A DNA stretch of 64,000 nt from Dyella tabacisoli. Its GTDB lineage: Bacteria > Pseudomonadota > Gammaproteobacteria > Xanthomonadales > Rhodanobacteraceae. Below, piece after piece: positions 51,336-59,727 of this stretch. The position numbers and the translations under genes are program-made. Numbering within the stretch: the stretch's first letter is position 1; every line of letters begins with the position of its first letter. The stretch is taken from NCBI RefSeq assembly GCF_003350925.1, contig NZ_KZ857184.1, forward strand, positions 111,493-175,492, read 5' to 3'. A model generated the notes under the pieces. The model was not told the origin of the DNA and searched no databases. It saw nothing but the letters and a program-made list of their open reading frames with translations.

Positions 51336-53963
51336 TCAATCGATGATGATTTCTTCAGCCGCATCGCGCATGTTGTACTCCGACGACATCACCTTGCCAT
51401 AGGCGCCGGCCTGGGCGATCAGCATCACGTCACCCTCTTGCGGCTCGGGCAGGCGGCGATCGGTACCCAGCACGTCGCCGCTTTCGCAGATCGGGCCGAC
51501 GATCTGAAACAGGCCGGTGACCGGCTCGTCCAGGCGAGTGAGATTGACGATTTCATGCCAAGCCTCATACAGCGCGGGACGAATAAGGCTGTTCATGCCG
51601 GTGTCGATACCGAGATAGCGTAGCGCGCCCTTGCCCTTTTGCTGGGTGACGCGGGCAAGCAGTACGCCAGCATCGGCCACCAGGTAACGGCCGGGCTCCA
51701 TCCACAGTTTGTAATGCGGGTAAGCCGCCTTGACCTCGCGCAATACGCGATCGAGCGCGGCGATATCCAACCGCGCCTCGCCCGGATGCGAAGGCACACC
51801 AAGGCCGCCGCCAATGTCGATAAAGGCCACGCTGCCGATGCGCTCAGCCAGGCTGGCGAGCTGACTGTAAACCTCGCCCCAGTGAGCCTCGTCGAGAATG
51901 CCCGAGCCCAGGTGAGCATGCAGACCGCGCACGATCACACCGTGCGCATCGGCCAGCTTGAGGAAAGCGTCGATGGATTCCACCGGCAAACCGAACTTGC
52001 TGCCGCTGCCGCCGGTGCGTACTTTTTCGTGGTGGCCCAGACCTCGTCCCAGGTCAATCCGCAGCACGATCTCGCGACCACGGAACAGCTCGCCCCAATG
52101 CGCCATCGGATAAAGCGAATCGAGCGAGACGGTGGCGCGAGTATTCAAGGCCCAGGCGTAGTCTTCGCGCGGGGCGAAGTTGGGCGTGAACAATAGCGGT
52201 GCCGACTCCGGCACGGCCGCCATCACGGCCTTCAACTCGCCCGGCGAGACGCATTCGAAACCGAAGCCCTCCTCGGCCAGCGCACGCAGGATGTCTGGAT
52301 GGGTATTGGCTTTCACCGCGTAATGCAGCCGGTCGACGGCGGCCAGTGTTTTCAACTCACGCGCTTGATGACGCACGGTAGGCAGATGGTAGACATAGCG
52401 CGGGGTCGCTTGCGCGCCCAATGCCAGCAACTGCTGACGGCGCTCCGTGCGCCACCAGGCAGCTTCCGGCACCAGCGCTTCGCCGCTGCCGTACAAGGCT
52501 TGCCAGCTTGGCCCGAACAGCGCGCTGTCGTCGGTACGCAGGGCGCCGGCGGCAATCAGCAGATCGTGCAAGTGCGGCAGCAGCTCGTCGACCACGTTCT
52601 CGTCCACCACGAAGGTGAGGTTGAGATTGTTGGACGACTGCGAAATCAAATGCACACGCAACTGACCGAACTCGGCCAGCACGCCGGACAGCGTGTGCAA
52701 CATCGAGCGCATGCCGCGGCCGACCAGGGTAACCGCCGCGCACGGCGCAATCACCTTCACTCGGCAGACCTTGGCCAGATCACTGGCCAAGGCCGCGATG
52801 GCATCGGAGTCGAGCAGGTTCTCGGTGGGGTCGAGCGAGACCGTGACATTGGTCTCGGCCGAGCTGATGAGGTCCACCGACAAACCATGTTGCTTGAATT
52901 GAGTGAACACGTCGGCCAGAAAGCCGACCTGCTGCCACATGCCGACCGACTCCATCGACACCAGGGTGATGCCTTTGCGCGCACTGATCGCCTTGACGCT
53001 CGGCGCGTGCTCGCGCACCTCCGGGCCGATCACGGTGCCGTCCAGCTCAGGCCGGTTGGTGTCTTTGATAAGCAGCGGTACGCGCGGCTCGCGCAACGGC
53101 GACAGGCAGCGCGGGTGCAGCACCTTCGCGCCGGTGGAGGCGATTTCCTGGGCTTCTTCGTAATCCAGCCGCTGCAGCAGGCGCGCACCGGCCACCTGGC
53201 GCGGATTGGCGGTGAACATGCCGGCCACGTCGGTCCAGATTTCCACCCGCAGCGCCTTCAGCAGCGCACCGAAGTACGAGGCCGAGGTATCCGAACCACC
53301 ACGACCGAGCAAGACCGTGCGCCCCTGTGCTTCACGCGCGATAAAGCCCTGGGTAATAAACACCTCGCCGAGTGCGCCGAGTCGCGCGGACAAGGCGGGA
53401 TCGGGCTTGGCCTCGACCATTGCCGAAAGCAGCTTGCTGCGCTCGTTCTGGTTCGGCAGCGCCACCGCCGCCAAGCATTCGCGCGCGTCCAGCCACTGCG
53501 TGGGCAAACCGCTATGGGTGAGAAAAGATGCCCCCAGCGCACTCGACAGCAGTTCGCCATGCGCCTGCACTTTGGCAGCCCAGGCCAATTCGCCCATCGC
53601 CGCAGGACCTTCTTCGGCCAAGCGGGCGAGATCGCCTAGACGCGCGGCCAGCGTATCGGGCAACGCCAACTGCATATGCTCAAGCAGCTCGTAGTGCCGC
53701 TGCGTGATCGCCTTGGCCGCTTCCATGCGTTTACCCTGATCGCCCTGTGCGCACAGATGTTTGAGCGCATCGGTGATGCCGGAGAGGGCGGACACAACCA
53801 CCAGCACGCGTGCGCCTTCGGCGCGGCGGCTGGCGACCAGCTCTTGAATGTTCTGCCAGCGCGGCAAAGTAGCGACACTGGTGCCGCCGAACTTCATCAC
53901 GATCCAGGGCTTATCAAGAGCGGTGGCGTCGGCAGATAGCGACGCAGGGGTTTGCAGGCTCAC
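51336..53963 (-). CDS. Bifunctional aspartate kinase / diaminopimelate decarboxylase (LysC-LysA fusion)
   Basis: An 875-residue fusion catalysing the first and last steps of lysine synthesis. Residues about 20-475 are aspartokinase (WIVMKFGGTSVATLPRWQNI; LGRGGSDTSASYFGALLKAL; ACT domains SMESVGMWQQVGFLADVFTQ and VTLVGRGMRSMLHTLSGVLA). Residues about 500-875 are PLP-dependent decarboxylase (YHYAVKANTHPDIL with the PLP Lys near 549; FDIGGGLGVPS-type glycine loop as IDIGGGLGVPSHPGE; substrate-site EPGRYLVADAGVLL; GPICESGDVLGTDR with the catalytic Cys). I have seen this fusion in Xanthomonadales, so it supports the assignment. Its product L-lysine is also a peptidoglycan precursor branch (meso-DAP is the substrate), and murL and murD2 follow downstream. 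The linker probably has no role beyond connection. Confidence 0.92.
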   Translation of the reverse strand: MSLQTPASLSADATALDKPWIVMKFGGTSVATLPRWQNIQELVASRRAEGARVLVVVSALSGITDALKHLCAQGDQGKRMEAAKAITQRHYELLEHMQLALPDTLAARLGDLARLAEEGPAAMGELAWAAKVQAHGELLSSALGASFLTHSGLPTQWLDARECLAAVALPNQNERSKLLSAMVEAKPDPALSARLGALGEVFITQGFIAREAQGRTVLLGRGGSDTSASYFGALLKALRVEIWTDVAGMFTANPRQVAGARLLQRLDYEEAQEIASTGAKVLHPRCLSPLREPRVPLLIKDTNRPELDGTVIGPEVREHAPSVKAISARKGITLVSMESVGMWQQVGFLADVFTQFKQHGLSVDLISSAETNVTVSLDPTENLLDSDAIAALASDLAKVCRVKVIAPCAAVTLVGRGMRSMLHTLSGVLAEFGQLRVHLISQSSNNLNLTFVVDENVVDELLPHLHDLLIAAGALRTDDSALFGPSWQALYGSGEALVPEAAWWRTERRQQLLALGAQATPRYVYHLPTVRHQARELKTLAAVDRLHYAVKANTHPDILRALAEEGFGFECVSPGELKAVMAAVPESAPLLFTPNFAPREDYAWALNTRATVSLDSLYPMAHWGELFRGREIVLRIDLGRGLGHHEKVRTGGSGSKFGLPVESIDAFLKLADAHGVIVRGLHAHLGSGILDEAHWGEVYSQLASLAERIGSVAFIDIGGGLGVPSHPGEARLDIAALDRVLREVKAAYPHYKLWMEPGRYLVADAGVLLARVTQQKGKGALRYLGIDTGMNSLIRPALYEAWHEIVNLTRLDEPVTGLFQIVGPICESGDVLGTDRRLPEPQEGDVMLIAQAGAYGKVMSSEYNMRDAAEEIIID

Positions 53964-54056
53964 GGTTTCTTCGCGTCAGTCGTTGGGAAATAGTTTCGGA
54001 GTGTTGCGCCGCAGCAGCACGATTGCAATGGTGCGGCTGCCTGGTGCCGCGGCTTT

Positions 54057-54091
54057 GGCAGGTTTGGACGTCCAGATCGCCAAAACCTGCC
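54057..54091 (-). terminator. Stem-loop after fumarase
   Basis: GGCAGGTTTGG and CCAAAACCTGCC are complementary arms around 12 bases, 17 bases past the fumarase stop. Located between fumarase and the lysine fusion gene, it suggests separate transcripts. Confidence 0.5.
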
Positions 54092-54107
54092 GGTACCTGA
54101 TGTCAGC

Positions 54108-55622
54108 TCAGGCGACCACCACCGGAATTTTACCGATACGCGCCTGCCATTCCTTCGGCCCGGTCTGGTGCACCGAGGTACCAAGCGAGTCCACCGCCAC
54201 GGTCACCGGCATGTCTTGCACCTCGAACTCGTAGATGGCCTCCATGCCCAGATCGGCGAAGCCGACCACACGGCTAGCCTTGATCGCCTTGGAAACGAGG
54301 TAGGCGGCGCCGCCCACCGCCATCAGATACACCGATTGATGCTTCTTGATTGCCTCGATGGCGGTCGGGCCGCGCTCGGCCTTGCCGACCATGCCGAGCA
54401 GGCCGGTTTGCGCCAGTACCTGTTCGGTGAATTTGTCCATGCGGGTGGCCGTGGTCGGGCCAGCCGGGCCGACGACTTCGTCGCGCACCGGATCGACCGG
54501 GCCCACGTAGTAGATAAAGCGTCCACGGAAATCCACCGGCAATGGCTCGCCCTTGTTGAGCATCTCGACCATACGCTTGTGCGCGGCGTCGCGGCCGGTA
54601 AGCAGCTTGCCGTTGAGCAACAGCACTTCGCCGGGCTTCCAGCTCGCGACATCGGCCGGGGTCACGCTGTCGAGATTCACCCGACGGCCTTTGCTGGCGT
54701 CGTAGGTAAGCTGCGGCCAGTCTTTCAGCGACGGCGGATCGAGCATCACCGGGCCGGAGCCATCGAGGGTGAAATGCGCATGGCGGGTGGCGGCGCAGTT
54801 GGGTATCAGCGCCACCGGCAAGTTGGCGGCATGGGTCGGGTAATCCTTGACCTTGATATCGAGTACGGTGGTGAGCCCGCCCAGGCCTTGGGCGCCGATG
54901 CCGAGCGCATTGACCTTGTCGTACAGCTCGATGCGCAATTCTTCGGCGCGATTGCTCGGGCCGCGCGCGATCAGGTCCTGGATATCGATCGGCTCCATCA
55001 AGGCTTCTTTCGCCAGCAGCATGGCTTTCTCGGCGGTGCCGCCGATGCCGATGCCAAGCATGCCCGGCGGACACCAGCCGGCGCCCATCGTCGGCACGGT
55101 CTTGAGTACCCAATCGACAATCGAATCGGACGGATTGAGCATGGCGAACTTGGACTTCGCCTCGGAGCCACCGCCCTTGGCCGCGACGATCACATCGAGG
55201 GTATCGCCCGGCACGATCGATACATTGATGACCGCCGGGGTGTTGTCCTTGGTATTGCTGCGCTTGCCGGCCGGATCGGCCAGCACGCTCGCGCGCAGCT
55301 TGTTGTCGGGGTCGTTATAAGCGCGGCGTACGCCCTCGTTGACCATGTCCTCCAGCGACATCGTGGCATCCCAGCGCACGTTCATGCCGACCTTGAGAAA
55401 CACCGTGACGATGCCGGTGTCCTGGCACAACGGCCGATGGCCTTCGGCGGCCATGCGCGAGTTAATCAGGATCTGCGCCATCGCGTCTTTCGCGGCAGGG
55501 CTTTCCTCGCGCTCGTAGGCGGCGGCGAGGTTGGTGATGTAGTCCACCGGGTGGTAGTAGCTGATGTATTGCAGAGCGTCGGCAACGCTTTGAATAAGGT
55601 CGTCTTGCTTGATCGTGGTCAT
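54108..55622 (-). CDS. fumA: Fumarate hydratase class I (iron-sulfur)
   Basis: A 504-residue TCA-cycle enzyme converting fumarate and malate through a [4Fe-4S] cluster. Cluster and active-site motifs: PLCQDTGIVTVFLKVG (Cys near 66), MGAGWCPPGMLGIGIGGTAE, IPNCAATRHAHFTLDG and GRDAAHKRMVEML. The C-terminal domain continues with AAYLVSKAIKASRVVG. The frame is open to 55676 but ATG 55622 gives the usual FumA/B start (MTTIKQDDLIQSVADALQYI). The symbol fumA versus fumB cannot be decided from sequence. Confidence 0.92.
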   Translation of the reverse strand: MTTIKQDDLIQSVADALQYISYYHPVDYITNLAAAYEREESPAAKDAMAQILINSRMAAEGHRPLCQDTGIVTVFLKVGMNVRWDATMSLEDMVNEGVRRAYNDPDNKLRASVLADPAGKRSNTKDNTPAVINVSIVPGDTLDVIVAAKGGGSEAKSKFAMLNPSDSIVDWVLKTVPTMGAGWCPPGMLGIGIGGTAEKAMLLAKEALMEPIDIQDLIARGPSNRAEELRIELYDKVNALGIGAQGLGGLTTVLDIKVKDYPTHAANLPVALIPNCAATRHAHFTLDGSGPVMLDPPSLKDWPQLTYDASKGRRVNLDSVTPADVASWKPGEVLLLNGKLLTGRDAAHKRMVEMLNKGEPLPVDFRGRFIYYVGPVDPVRDEVVGPAGPTTATRMDKFTEQVLAQTGLLGMVGKAERGPTAIEAIKKHQSVYLMAVGGAAYLVSKAIKASRVVGFADLGMEAIYEFEVQDMPVTVAVDSLGTSVHQTGPKEWQARIGKIPVVVA

Positions 55623-55716
55623 GGCGGCGGCTGTGGCTACGTGGATGGGGTAGCGCCGCAAACCACCGGTTTGCAACGCATAAGCCGCCTATTGTGCCGC
55701 AAGCGGGTCAACCGAC

Positions 55717-55747
55717 CAAAAACAACGGCCGCTCAAGGCGGCCGTTG
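55717..55747 (-). terminator. Rho-independent terminator of the first small barrel gene
   Basis: On the minus strand, CAACGGCCGCC-TTGA-GCGGCCGTTG is followed by TTTTTGG, a stem with U-run. It lies 35 bases past the stop of the gene at 55782-56414. Confidence 0.8.
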
Positions 55748-55781
55748 CGGTACTTCAAGCATGCGCTTTGAGAGCCGGCGC

Positions 55782-56414
55782 TTAGAAGTTGAAGCGGTAC
55801 TCGCCGAACACCGAGTACATCGCGATGTTGGTGCTGAGCTTGTTCACGTCCGACGAATTGCCGTTGCTGTGGTAATTGTCGTAGTTCACGCCGACGCTGA
55901 ATGCCTTGTTGATGTTGTAGCCCACGCCAACGCCAACGTACTCACCGGTGCCGGTGGTGGAAGACGAGCTGCGGAAATTGCCGCCGGGGGTGTAGGCACG
56001 GAGCTGGAACGCGTTGTGCGCACGGTACCAGCCACCGCGAGCGGAGACGTACCAGTTGTCATTGATGTTGTAGTTGAGGTTGCCGCCGAGCAGCCAGCCG
56101 CGGCTCTTTTGCTTCAAGTAGGACTGACCGAGGCTGTTGGAGAGCTTGCCTTCGGCGTTGCCGAGGTTCACGTAACCGGCCTCGACACCGTAGTCGACCA
56201 CGCTGTTCCAGCGATAACCGATGCGCAGCGCGCCGGCGGCGTCTTTCTTGTCGAGACTGCTCTGGACGCCAGGGATACCGCTGGCCGGGTTGCTCACGCG
56301 GTAGTCGGACGTGCCGAGGTTACCGTTGACGAAAAAATTGCCGGTATCGGCAAACGAGGCGGTCGATGCTGCGCCGAGGGCCAAAGCCACGGCGACCGTC
56401 TGAAACTTATTCAT
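55782..56414 (-). CDS. Small outer-membrane beta-barrel protein (paralogue 1)
   Basis: A 210-residue exported protein with signal peptide FQTVAVALALGAASTASFA. Alternating hydrophobic/polar strands (FFVNGNLGTSDYRVS; AGALRIGYRWNSVVDYGVEA; GYVNLGNAEGKLSNSLGQSY; YVGVGVGYNINKAFSVGVNY; NIAMYSVFGEYRFNF) end in a terminal Phe, the hallmark of outer-membrane barrels of the OmpA/OmpX-like eight-strand type. The protein is a close paralogue of the next gene (56611-57240). Their function is unknown; barrels of this kind act as adhesins, porins or structural proteins. Confidence 0.85.
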   Translation of the reverse strand: MNKFQTVAVALALGAASTASFADTGNFFVNGNLGTSDYRVSNPASGIPGVQSSLDKKDAAGALRIGYRWNSVVDYGVEAGYVNLGNAEGKLSNSLGQSYLKQKSRGWLLGGNLNYNINDNWYVSARGGWYRAHNAFQLRAYTPGGNFRSSSSTTGTGEYVGVGVGYNINKAFSVGVNYDNYHSNGNSSDVNKLSTNIAMYSVFGEYRFNF

Positions 56415-56557
56415 GGGGGAACTCCATTATATTTTTTTGAAAGTCCACCGCTCGAACCACAGATGGGGGATGTCCGAGCGGGACGCGCATTGTAAATATT
56501 CTGTAATGAACAACAAACAACGACACTCAAAATAGCTTCAACTAATTGTTTATGAAA

Positions 56558-56584
56558 ACAAAAACGGCCGCACAAGGCGGCCGT
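56558..56584 (-). terminator. Rho-independent terminator of the second small barrel gene
   Basis: On the minus strand, ACGGCCGCC-TTGT-GCGGCCGT runs into TTTTGTTTTC. It resembles the terminator of the neighbouring paralogue, suggesting duplication of the whole gene unit. Confidence 0.8.
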
Positions 56585-56610
56585 CCCATAACTCAAAACA
56601 AAAGCAAAAA

Positions 56611-57240
56611 TCAGCGGAAACGGTATTCGGCGAAGACCGAGTACATGCCGACGTTGCCGGTGATGTCCTGGCTCACGTTGCCAATACGGACATTCGACTT
56701 GGCGTGATAGTTGTCGTAATTCACACCGAGGCTGAAGTTCGGGGTGAAGTCGTAACCTGCGCCGACGCCGGCGTACCAGCCGTTACCCGTGTCGTTGGTG
56801 GAATAGCTCGATGCGCCAGCGTTGGGGAAATTTACCCGCGTCTGAAAATCGGTTTTGGAACCGAACCAGCCACCGTGAGCGGAGACATACCAGTCGCCCG
56901 CAAAACGATACTTACCGTTCGCACCGAGCAAAAAGCCCTTGACCTTGACGCTTTGGCTCACGTTGTAAAACAAAGCGTCGTATTTGTTCGTGAGCTTGCC
57001 CAGATCGACATAGCCACCTTCCACACCGAAATCCACGGTGTTGTACCAGGTGTAGCCGAACCGCACGGCAGCGGCCGTATCGGAGCGGTCGCTCCAATCG
57101 TGTCTGCTGGCACGGTACTCCGACTGACCTAGATTGCCGTTGACGAAGAAGCTGCCGTCGATGGTGTCGGCAGCGAAAGAAGTGGTTGCGGCAGCAGCCA
57201 ATGCGACAGCCAAAGCGGCCATCAAAATACGCTTGGTCAT
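56611..57240 (-). CDS. Small outer-membrane beta-barrel protein (paralogue 2)
   Basis: A 209-residue protein with signal peptide RILMAALAVALAAAATTSFA and the same strand pattern as paralogue 1: FFVNGNLGQSEYRASR, AAVRFGYTWYNTVDFGVEG, GYVDLGKLTNKYDA, WYVSAHGGWFGSKTDFQTR, GNGWYAGVGAGYDFTPNF, SLGVNYDNYHAKSNVR, ending VGMYSVFAEYRFR. It was derived from or together with paralogue 1 by duplication, as each gene has its own promoter region and similar terminator. I set the start at ATG 57240, because upstream sequence is not secretory. Confidence 0.85.
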   Translation of the reverse strand: MTKRILMAALAVALAAAATTSFAADTIDGSFFVNGNLGQSEYRASRHDWSDRSDTAAAVRFGYTWYNTVDFGVEGGYVDLGKLTNKYDALFYNVSQSVKVKGFLLGANGKYRFAGDWYVSAHGGWFGSKTDFQTRVNFPNAGASSYSTNDTGNGWYAGVGAGYDFTPNFSLGVNYDNYHAKSNVRIGNVSQDITGNVGMYSVFAEYRFR

Positions 57241-57668
57241 ACATGATCCCTGTAGTTGGTGATTGCGCTCTTTCGCGAGTCCCGGCGAAGAGGGCTGCGG
57301 ATTATAGAAATTTCTTGCGCCAAAACAAGTCAGCGCAGGCCGCGTTGCGCTGTAGGCATGCGATGAATGCGTGACCCGATCGCTTTCACGCCATGTTTCA
57401 GGTGCGAATCCGCTGAATTTCGCAAAAATTTGCGCCACACAGACACTTTCACGAAACGCTCACTCGCGCTAGCGTTGCGCCGGTCAGGGCGGTGTCAGTC
57501 GACAGGGGGACGTGACCGCAAGGACAGCAACACGTAGTTAGGGGTTACTGGTTTTATGTAGATGCGCTTCACGGCCTGGCCGAAGTGCGGTGGCGGTGTC
57601 TTCACGATGCCGTCACGGATTCATGTCGCCGCTTCGCGTCAGAGTTCTTCGCTACAGGAGACAGTCAC
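57241..57668. other. Intergenic region upstream of the S53 peptidase
   Basis: It contains the divergent promoters of the barrel gene and the peptidase and an AGGAGAC ribosome-binding site at about 57656-57662. No further gene or repeat was recognised. Confidence 0.5.
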
Positions 57669-59591
57669 ATGTTTACGCAGTTGCATCGCAAGTCCCTCAC
57701 CACCGCTCTCGCCCTGCTGCTTTGCGGCGTTGCCGGCACATCCGCTGCGCGCGATGTACGGCCGGCACTCGATATGGGAACGGCCAATACGGCGCAAACC
57801 GTCAACGTTACCCTGGTGCTCAACCTGCATCATCAGGAAGCGCTGGAGAATTATGTCTATCGAACTGTGACGCCCGGCGATCCGGCGTATCACAAGTTTC
57901 TCAGCACCGCCGAGTTTGCCCGACAGTACGGCGCCACCGATGATGAAATCGCGCAGGTGCAGGCTTTTCTAAAACACAACGGTATCGCCACTACCGAAGT
58001 GACGGCCAATCACCTTGCGATCAAAACACGCGGCACCATCAGTCAATTCAATAACGCCTTTCAAACCACGATCCGCGACTACCAATCGAGCGAAGGCTCG
58101 CACTTCCATCGCCCCAGTCGCGAACCGGTATTGCCGTCGGCGCTGGCCGGCACCGTGGTGATGGCCGCCGGCCTCAGCACCGAGGCGAAATATGTCTCGC
58201 ATCACATGCACTCCAGCCTCGCCTCGCCGCAACTGACCAAGCTCGCCCCGATGGCGAACGGCCTGCTGACGAATAAGGCGGCCACCAACGGCACCGCTAC
58301 CGGCGTGCCGGGGCAGTACACGGTGGGCGACGTCGCCAACTTCTACAACATCAACCCGCTGTACAACGCAGGCGTCACCGGCAAGGGCTCGACCATCGGT
58401 ATCGTCACGCTGGCCGACTTCTACCCAGCCGATGCCTACAGCTACTGGAACATGATCGGGCTGGTTACCAAACCCAATCGCATCACCCAGATGCATGTGG
58501 ATGGCGGCGGCGTCATCAGCGGCGCGGCAGGCAGCGGCGAGACCTCGCTCGATGTGGAGCAATCGGGTGGCCTGGCGCCCTTCGCCGATGTGCTGGTGTA
58601 TGACGCGCCCAATACCGATGCCGGCTTTCTCGATGCGTTCAATGCAGCCGTCTCGGACAACCGCGCCGACACGATCTCGGTGAGCTGGGGCAACCCGGAG
58701 GTGTTCTATTACAACTCGCTACTCACCGGCGGCGACTTCACCGGTGAATTGCGCAGCTTCCATCAGATGTTTCTAGAGGCCGCCGCGCAGGGCCAATCGA
58801 TGTTCGCTGCCACGGGCGACTCAGGTGCTTACGACACGGTACGTGCGCTAGGCCACCAGTTGTTCAATGCGCCGCTGACCGTCGATGCGCCTGCCTCTGA
58901 TCCGTTCATCACGGCAGCGGGCGGCACCACCACGCCCTTCACTTTTCAGTTTGCCGGTGGGCCGGTTGCTTCGATCACCGAAGAGGGCGTATGGGGCTGG
59001 GATTATCTGCAGACCTATCTCGACAAGGTTCGCCCAGGTCGCTATGACTTGTTCTCGGTGGGCGGCGGCGGCGGCGTAAGCATATTCTGGCGGGAGCCGT
59101 TCTATCAGCAATTTACGCGCGGCATTAAACGCACTGAGACGAATCAGTCACTGATTGCGCAGAACCCGAGCCTGGTCTTTCCTGGCAATACGCAAACCAC
59201 ACCACTGACCCTGCTGACCCTGCCGGGTAACTTCCGTGGCCGTAACGTGCCGGATGTTTCGTTGAACGCCGATCCTGAAACCGGCTATATCGTCGTCTCC
59301 ACCGCTGACGGCGGCGTCGGCAGCGGCAGCGGCGGCACCAGTTTCGTGGCGCCTCAGCTCAACGGCATTTCCGCTCTGCTCACCGAGAGCTCGGGCCATC
59401 GCGTCGGCTTCTGGAATCCGCAGATCTACTTCCTGCAGAACGCTTTTGGCTACGGCCCGTGGTCGGCTTTCAACGACATACGCGCCGGGGACAACTGGTT
59501 CTATCACGGGGTACGGGGCTACGACCCGGGTGCGGGTATCGGCACGCTTAACGTGACCAATCTCGCGCTGTTCTTGGGTAGCGGCTTCTAA
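57669..59591 (+). CDS. Secreted S53 family serine-carboxyl peptidase (sedolisin, kumamolisin-type)
   Basis: A 640-residue acid-active peptidase. The signal peptide (LTTALALLLCGVAGTSAA) is followed by the pro-kumamolisin activation domain (LNLHHQEALENYVYRTVTPG, YHKFLSTAEFARQYGATDDE). The catalytic set is complete: Glu291 and Asp295 in GETSLDVEQ, Asp384 in TGDSGAYD and Ser558 in GGTSFVAPQ. The C-terminal calcium-binding segment is recognisable (GWDYLQTYLDK... then FNDIRAGDNW). The ATG at 57669 has AGGAGAC seven bases before it. Together with the S8 peptidase at 0.4 kb it suggests active extracellular proteolysis. Confidence 0.92.
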   Translation: MFTQLHRKSLTTALALLLCGVAGTSAARDVRPALDMGTANTAQTVNVTLVLNLHHQEALENYVYRTVTPGDPAYHKFLSTAEFARQYGATDDEIAQVQAFLKHNGIATTEVTANHLAIKTRGTISQFNNAFQTTIRDYQSSEGSHFHRPSREPVLPSALAGTVVMAAGLSTEAKYVSHHMHSSLASPQLTKLAPMANGLLTNKAATNGTATGVPGQYTVGDVANFYNINPLYNAGVTGKGSTIGIVTLADFYPADAYSYWNMIGLVTKPNRITQMHVDGGGVISGAAGSGETSLDVEQSGGLAPFADVLVYDAPNTDAGFLDAFNAAVSDNRADTISVSWGNPEVFYYNSLLTGGDFTGELRSFHQMFLEAAAQGQSMFAATGDSGAYDTVRALGHQLFNAPLTVDAPASDPFITAAGGTTTPFTFQFAGGPVASITEEGVWGWDYLQTYLDKVRPGRYDLFSVGGGGGVSIFWREPFYQQFTRGIKRTETNQSLIAQNPSLVFPGNTQTTPLTLLTLPGNFRGRNVPDVSLNADPETGYIVVSTADGGVGSGSGGTSFVAPQLNGISALLTESSGHRVGFWNPQIYFLQNAFGYGPWSAFNDIRAGDNWFYHGVRGYDPGAGIGTLNVTNLALFLGSGF

Positions 59592-59615
59592 CATAGCAAC
59601 GTCTAAGGTATGAAA

Positions 59616-59642
59616 GCCCTCCCCTGCTTGCGGGGGAGGGCC
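59616..59642 (+). terminator. C/G hairpin after the S53 peptidase
   Basis: GCCCTCCCCTGC and GCGGGGGAGGGC form a strong stem 25 bases past the stop. There is no clear U-tract; it belongs to the recurrent CCCTCCC/GGGAGGG type. Confidence 0.45.
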
Positions 59643-59727
59643 GGACGGTAAAAAAGCCCCCTAGAGGACTTGCCGTCGCCCGAGTCAACCGCCATGCTCG
59701 ACTGCGGTTTCCCGCAGCGAAAAATTC

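Noticed and set aside
52299..53639. 446-codon plus-strand frame opposite the lysC-lysA fusion
   Set aside because: Shadow of a well-supported gene; no start signal or known motif.
54168..56495. 775-codon plus-strand frame opposite fumarase and the first barrel gene
   Set aside because: It spans two genes with clear families on the other strand and shows His/Arg/Ala-rich shadow composition.
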